64,000 nucleotides of DNA from Hymenobacter sp. BT730. Lineage in GTDB: Bacteria; Bacteroidota; Bacteroidia; Cytophagales; Hymenobacteraceae. Within the stretch, counting starts at the first letter, position 1. Each line of letters begins with the position of its first letter. Positions 61,838 to 64,000 of this stretch are shown here, piece after piece. A model generated the notes under the pieces. It saw only the letters and a program-made list of their open reading frames with translations, was not told the DNA's origin and ran no database searches. Made by a program: the position numbers and the translations under genes. Location: the NCBI RefSeq assembly GCF_030542105.1, contig NZ_JAUOFB010000002.1, positions 1 through 64,000 on the forward strand. Direction: 5' to 3'.

Positions 61838-62539
61838 ATGAAAGCCTTCACTGCACGTCTGCTGGCCCGCTTATCGTTAATTACCACGGAAGTGCTGGTG
61901 GTAGGCGTATTGTTGTGGGCGGCGTTGCTGGTGTTTTTCTACCTCACCCGCGTGGTGTTCGTCAATAAGTCAGCTACGTTCGACTGGTGGGCATTTTCCT
62001 GCATGGATACGCTGCGCTATGCATATCCCTGGCTTACTTCCGGGGTGCTGATTATTACCTTTTTTGCCTCCATGCCTTTTCTGCTGGCCGCCGGGGTAGT
62101 GGTTCCGGCAGCGCTGCTGTGGCGCGGCTACAAGCGGGAGGCCTGGGAGCTACTTTGGGCCATAGTGGGCGGCTCCATCCTGAACCAGCTGCTCAAAATC
62201 CATTATGAGCGGCTCCGGCCCGATACGGCGCTACTGCCGCAAGCCGGCCTGAGCTTTCCCAGCGGCCACGCCATGATTGGCATGACGCTGTATGGCTGCG
62301 TGGCCTGGCTGCTTTGGCGGCATGGTCACCACCCCGCCTGGGCAGCAGCCCTCTTGCTCTGGACGGTACTGATTGGCCTTTCCCGCATATACCTGCACGT
62401 GCACTATGCCACCGATGTGGTAGCTGGTTTTGCCGCGGGTTTGGTCTGGCTGATTCTGCTGCGCTTTGCCCTGCACCTGTGGGAGCGTATCGTAGGCGTC
62501 ACCATCCAGGATGATGTAGAAGTGCTGAAGGAGCAATAA
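61838..62539 (+). CDS. PAP2-family membrane phosphatase (paralogue)
   Basis: 233 residues from the ATG at 61838. Same six-helix plan and motifs as the gene at 60797: KIHYERLRPD, LSFPSGHAM and GLSRIYLHVHYATDV. The two proteins are related but diverged at most positions. The gene has its own region after the tRNA terminator, 112 bases upstream. Substrate unknown. Confidence 0.92.
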   Translation: MKAFTARLLARLSLITTEVLVVGVLLWAALLVFFYLTRVVFVNKSATFDWWAFSCMDTLRYAYPWLTSGVLIITFFASMPFLLAAGVVVPAALLWRGYKREAWELLWAIVGGSILNQLLKIHYERLRPDTALLPQAGLSFPSGHAMIGMTLYGCVAWLLWRHGHHPAWAAALLLWTVLIGLSRIYLHVHYATDVVAGFAAGLVWLILLRFALHLWERIVGVTIQDDVEVLKEQ

Positions 62540-62580
62540 AAGCTCTGACGAGGCGTATGCAGCAAAGCCTCGCTTTAATA

Positions 62581-62618
62581 AAAAAGCCCCTGACGTCAGA
62601 ACCGACATCAGGGGCTTT
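62581..62618. terminator. Terminator between convergent genes
   Basis: 13-base arms (AGCCCCTGACGTC and complement, one mismatch) at about 62585-62597 and 62604-62616, with A-run before and TTTCT after. Similar stem to 43343-43376. Confidence 0.88.
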
Positions 62619-62640
62619 CTATGGAGGCTGGTTCGGTGAA

Positions 62641-64000
62641 TTATAGCTTCACTTTTACCCGCAGCGCCAGCAGGCCTTTCACGCCCTGCAACTCTTCCAG
62701 TTCCAGTTCTTCCACCTCCTGTTCCAGCAGGTTGCGGTCCTGGAGGTAGTCAATGTATTCCATGTATTCGGTGGCTTCCCGCGCCTGGGTGTACACCAGG
62801 GCCAGTTGGCCAGGCTGCGTCAGCCGCTCACCAGTACCCAGAATGGTGGCTTTGTCGATGCGCTTTTTGATGATTTCGTAGCGGATATTGTAGGTGCCGT
62901 CCACATCAAACTGGCGCTCATCCTGCCGGAAGCGAATACTCAGTGGCTGGCTGTGTACCAGTACCAGCTGGGTAGTTTCCAGCGGCATGGGCAATTCATT
63001 CTTCAGGGCAGCAGTGCGGCGCGTTATTTCCACCATGGTCAGGAGCTGCCATAGGCGAAGGTTTTTCAGGAAAATCAGGTCGAAGGGCTTGTTCTCCACC
63101 AGTGCTCCGCCTACATAAATGTTGTACTCCACGCCATCCGTTTTAAAGCGCTGAAAGTAGTGGGGGAACATCTGCTGAGCCTTCTCTTCCTCTTCATCCA
63201 GATAGTCGCTGACCGCATCATTCAGGCGGGTTACGCTCTGCTCAAAGGCCTTGCGCCGCTTGTAGAGAATGCCCAGATCGGGGTCTATATTATCCCAGTA
63301 TTCGGTAAGGATGGTGCGCAACTCGGGCGTATTGGTACCCAGGTATTCAAATAAGGGCTCCACCTCCGTCTTTATCGACTCCAGAATATTGACTTCATCC
63401 CCCGTGATAATGCCCTGGCGCAGGCGGCGCAGGTTTTTATTAACGTAGAACTTCAGTTCGTCCAGGATGGGCAGGGCCTGAAACTCAGAGGCCTTTTTGA
63501 GCACCTTATTCGCCAGCGACAAATGTTCAATCAGGTCGCCCTGAATGGCCTCGTTCCGGGCCGTGCTGCTGCCCCGGATATCAGAAGAGCCATGCAGCGG
63601 ATACACTTCGTGGAACACAATGGGCTCCATTTCGGCGTTTTTGTTGCCGTCTTCTATTTTTTCCAGCAGGTTCAGGGCAGCATCGGTAAAGCGCCATTCC
63701 ATGGTAGGGTGAATAGCCGTAAACTTCTCTTTGATGATGGCCTGCACCCGGGTCTGAATATCCTCGGCATTGCGCTTCACCGCCACGGCGAACAGAGGAA
63801 TAAAGGGCGTCACCTTTTCCAGGCTGAACTCGTCCAGGTCGCCCACGTTGGGGGAGCCCAACTCCAGCAAGCCTACCGTGTCGTCGCCGTAGGGGAGCAG
63901 GGCCAGAATAGCGCTGCGGATGCCAATACCCAGAATCTGCTGGCGCAGGTCCTCGGGAATATCGGCGGTTTCCACGTTTTCCAGTACCACCGGCTGCCGC
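62641..64000 (-). CDS. GAF-domain-like protein, C-terminal part (5' end outside window)
   Basis: The frame is open to the window edge (first visible codons R-Q-P before the GTG at 63990), so the N-terminus is missing. About 453 residues are visible. The first ~90 (SAILALLPYGDDTVGLLELGSPNVGDLDEFSLE) resemble the end of a GAF domain. The rest is helical (EEEEKAQQMFP), then beta strands (VEYNIYVGGALVENKPFDLIFLKNL). I recall this type as an uncharacterised Bacteroidota GAF protein; no catalytic site is visible. Confidence 0.72.
   Translation of the reverse strand, partial: RQPVVLENVETADIPEDLRQQILGIGIRSAILALLPYGDDTVGLLELGSPNVGDLDEFSLEKVTPFIPLFAVAVKRNAEDIQTRVQAIIKEKFTAIHPTMEWRFTDAALNLLEKIEDGNKNAEMEPIVFHEVYPLHGSSDIRGSSTARNEAIQGDLIEHLSLANKVLKKASEFQALPILDELKFYVNKNLRRLRQGIITGDEVNILESIKTEVEPLFEYLGTNTPELRTILTEYWDNIDPDLGILYKRRKAFEQSVTRLNDAVSDYLDEEEEKAQQMFPHYFQRFKTDGVEYNIYVGGALVENKPFDLIFLKNLRLWQLLTMVEITRRTAALKNELPMPLETTQLVLVHSQPLSIRFRQDERQFDVDGTYNIRYEIIKKRIDKATILGTGERLTQPGQLALVYTQAREATEYMEYIDYLQDRNLLEQEVEELELEELQGVKGLLALRVKVKL

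Overview
The window reads as chromosomal DNA of a Bacteroidota member close to Hymenobacter (Hymenobacteraceae). The evidence is a type IX secretion sorting tail on the first protein, Bacteroidota-type promoters (TTG, about 19-21 bases, TAnnTTTG) before a tRNA and a signalling operon, few Shine-Dalgarno sites, GC-rich coding with many long antisense shadow frames, and a large share of lipoproteins, outer-membrane proteins and DUF families typical of that lineage. No phage, transposase, plasmid or CRISPR array was seen.

Layout. 1-3.4 kb: 3' part of a huge secreted sugar-dehydrogenase/PKD protein with a near-perfect internal duplication. 3.5-11.2 kb: HelD-like helicase, a lipoprotein, an unrecognised barrel protein, a zinc phospholipase C-like protein and a proline-iminopeptidase-like hydrolase. 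11.3-18.2 kb: a leftward RND efflux operon (adaptor, GNAT, pump, TolC) with a paired-repeat element between pump and TolC. 18.3-21.8 kb: a YciF-like ferritin fold protein, an alkyltransferase-like protein and a leftward four-gene signalling operon (small protein, membrane protein, histidine kinase, truncated response regulator) with a good promoter. 21.9-38.6 kb: housekeeping and envelope genes (xseAB, M13 peptidase, cyclophilin, S1/P1-like enzyme, pncC, amidohydrolase, acyl-CoA-binding protein, CDGSH protein, deoxynucleoside kinase, MOSC protein). 38.8-43.4 kb: a PIG-L deacetylase with an AT-rich internal block, then a 43-residue membrane microprotein translationally coupled to a sodium:solute symporter. 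44.5-50.3 kb: D-lactate dehydrogenase, kaiB, kaiC and PEP synthase, where the two metabolic genes share an FNR-like palindrome. 50.4-64 kb: an orphan ExbD-like protein, an ABC exporter, a TonB-like protein, a second symporter, MBL and M61 hydrolases, and two PAP2 phosphatases on either side of tRNA-Leu(CAG), ending in a GAF-type protein cut by the window edge.

The most interesting unit is the ldhA / kaiB-kaiC / ppsA neighbourhood. A KaiA-less clock-type ATPase, with one of the two canonical phosphosites replaced by proline, sits between two enzymes of the pyruvate node that carry the same candidate oxygen-type operator. Other points of interest are the symporter microprotein, the four-gene signalling operon, the mosaic PIG-L gene, the 34-base perfect palindrome before the amidohydrolase, and the two copies of the paired-repeat element.
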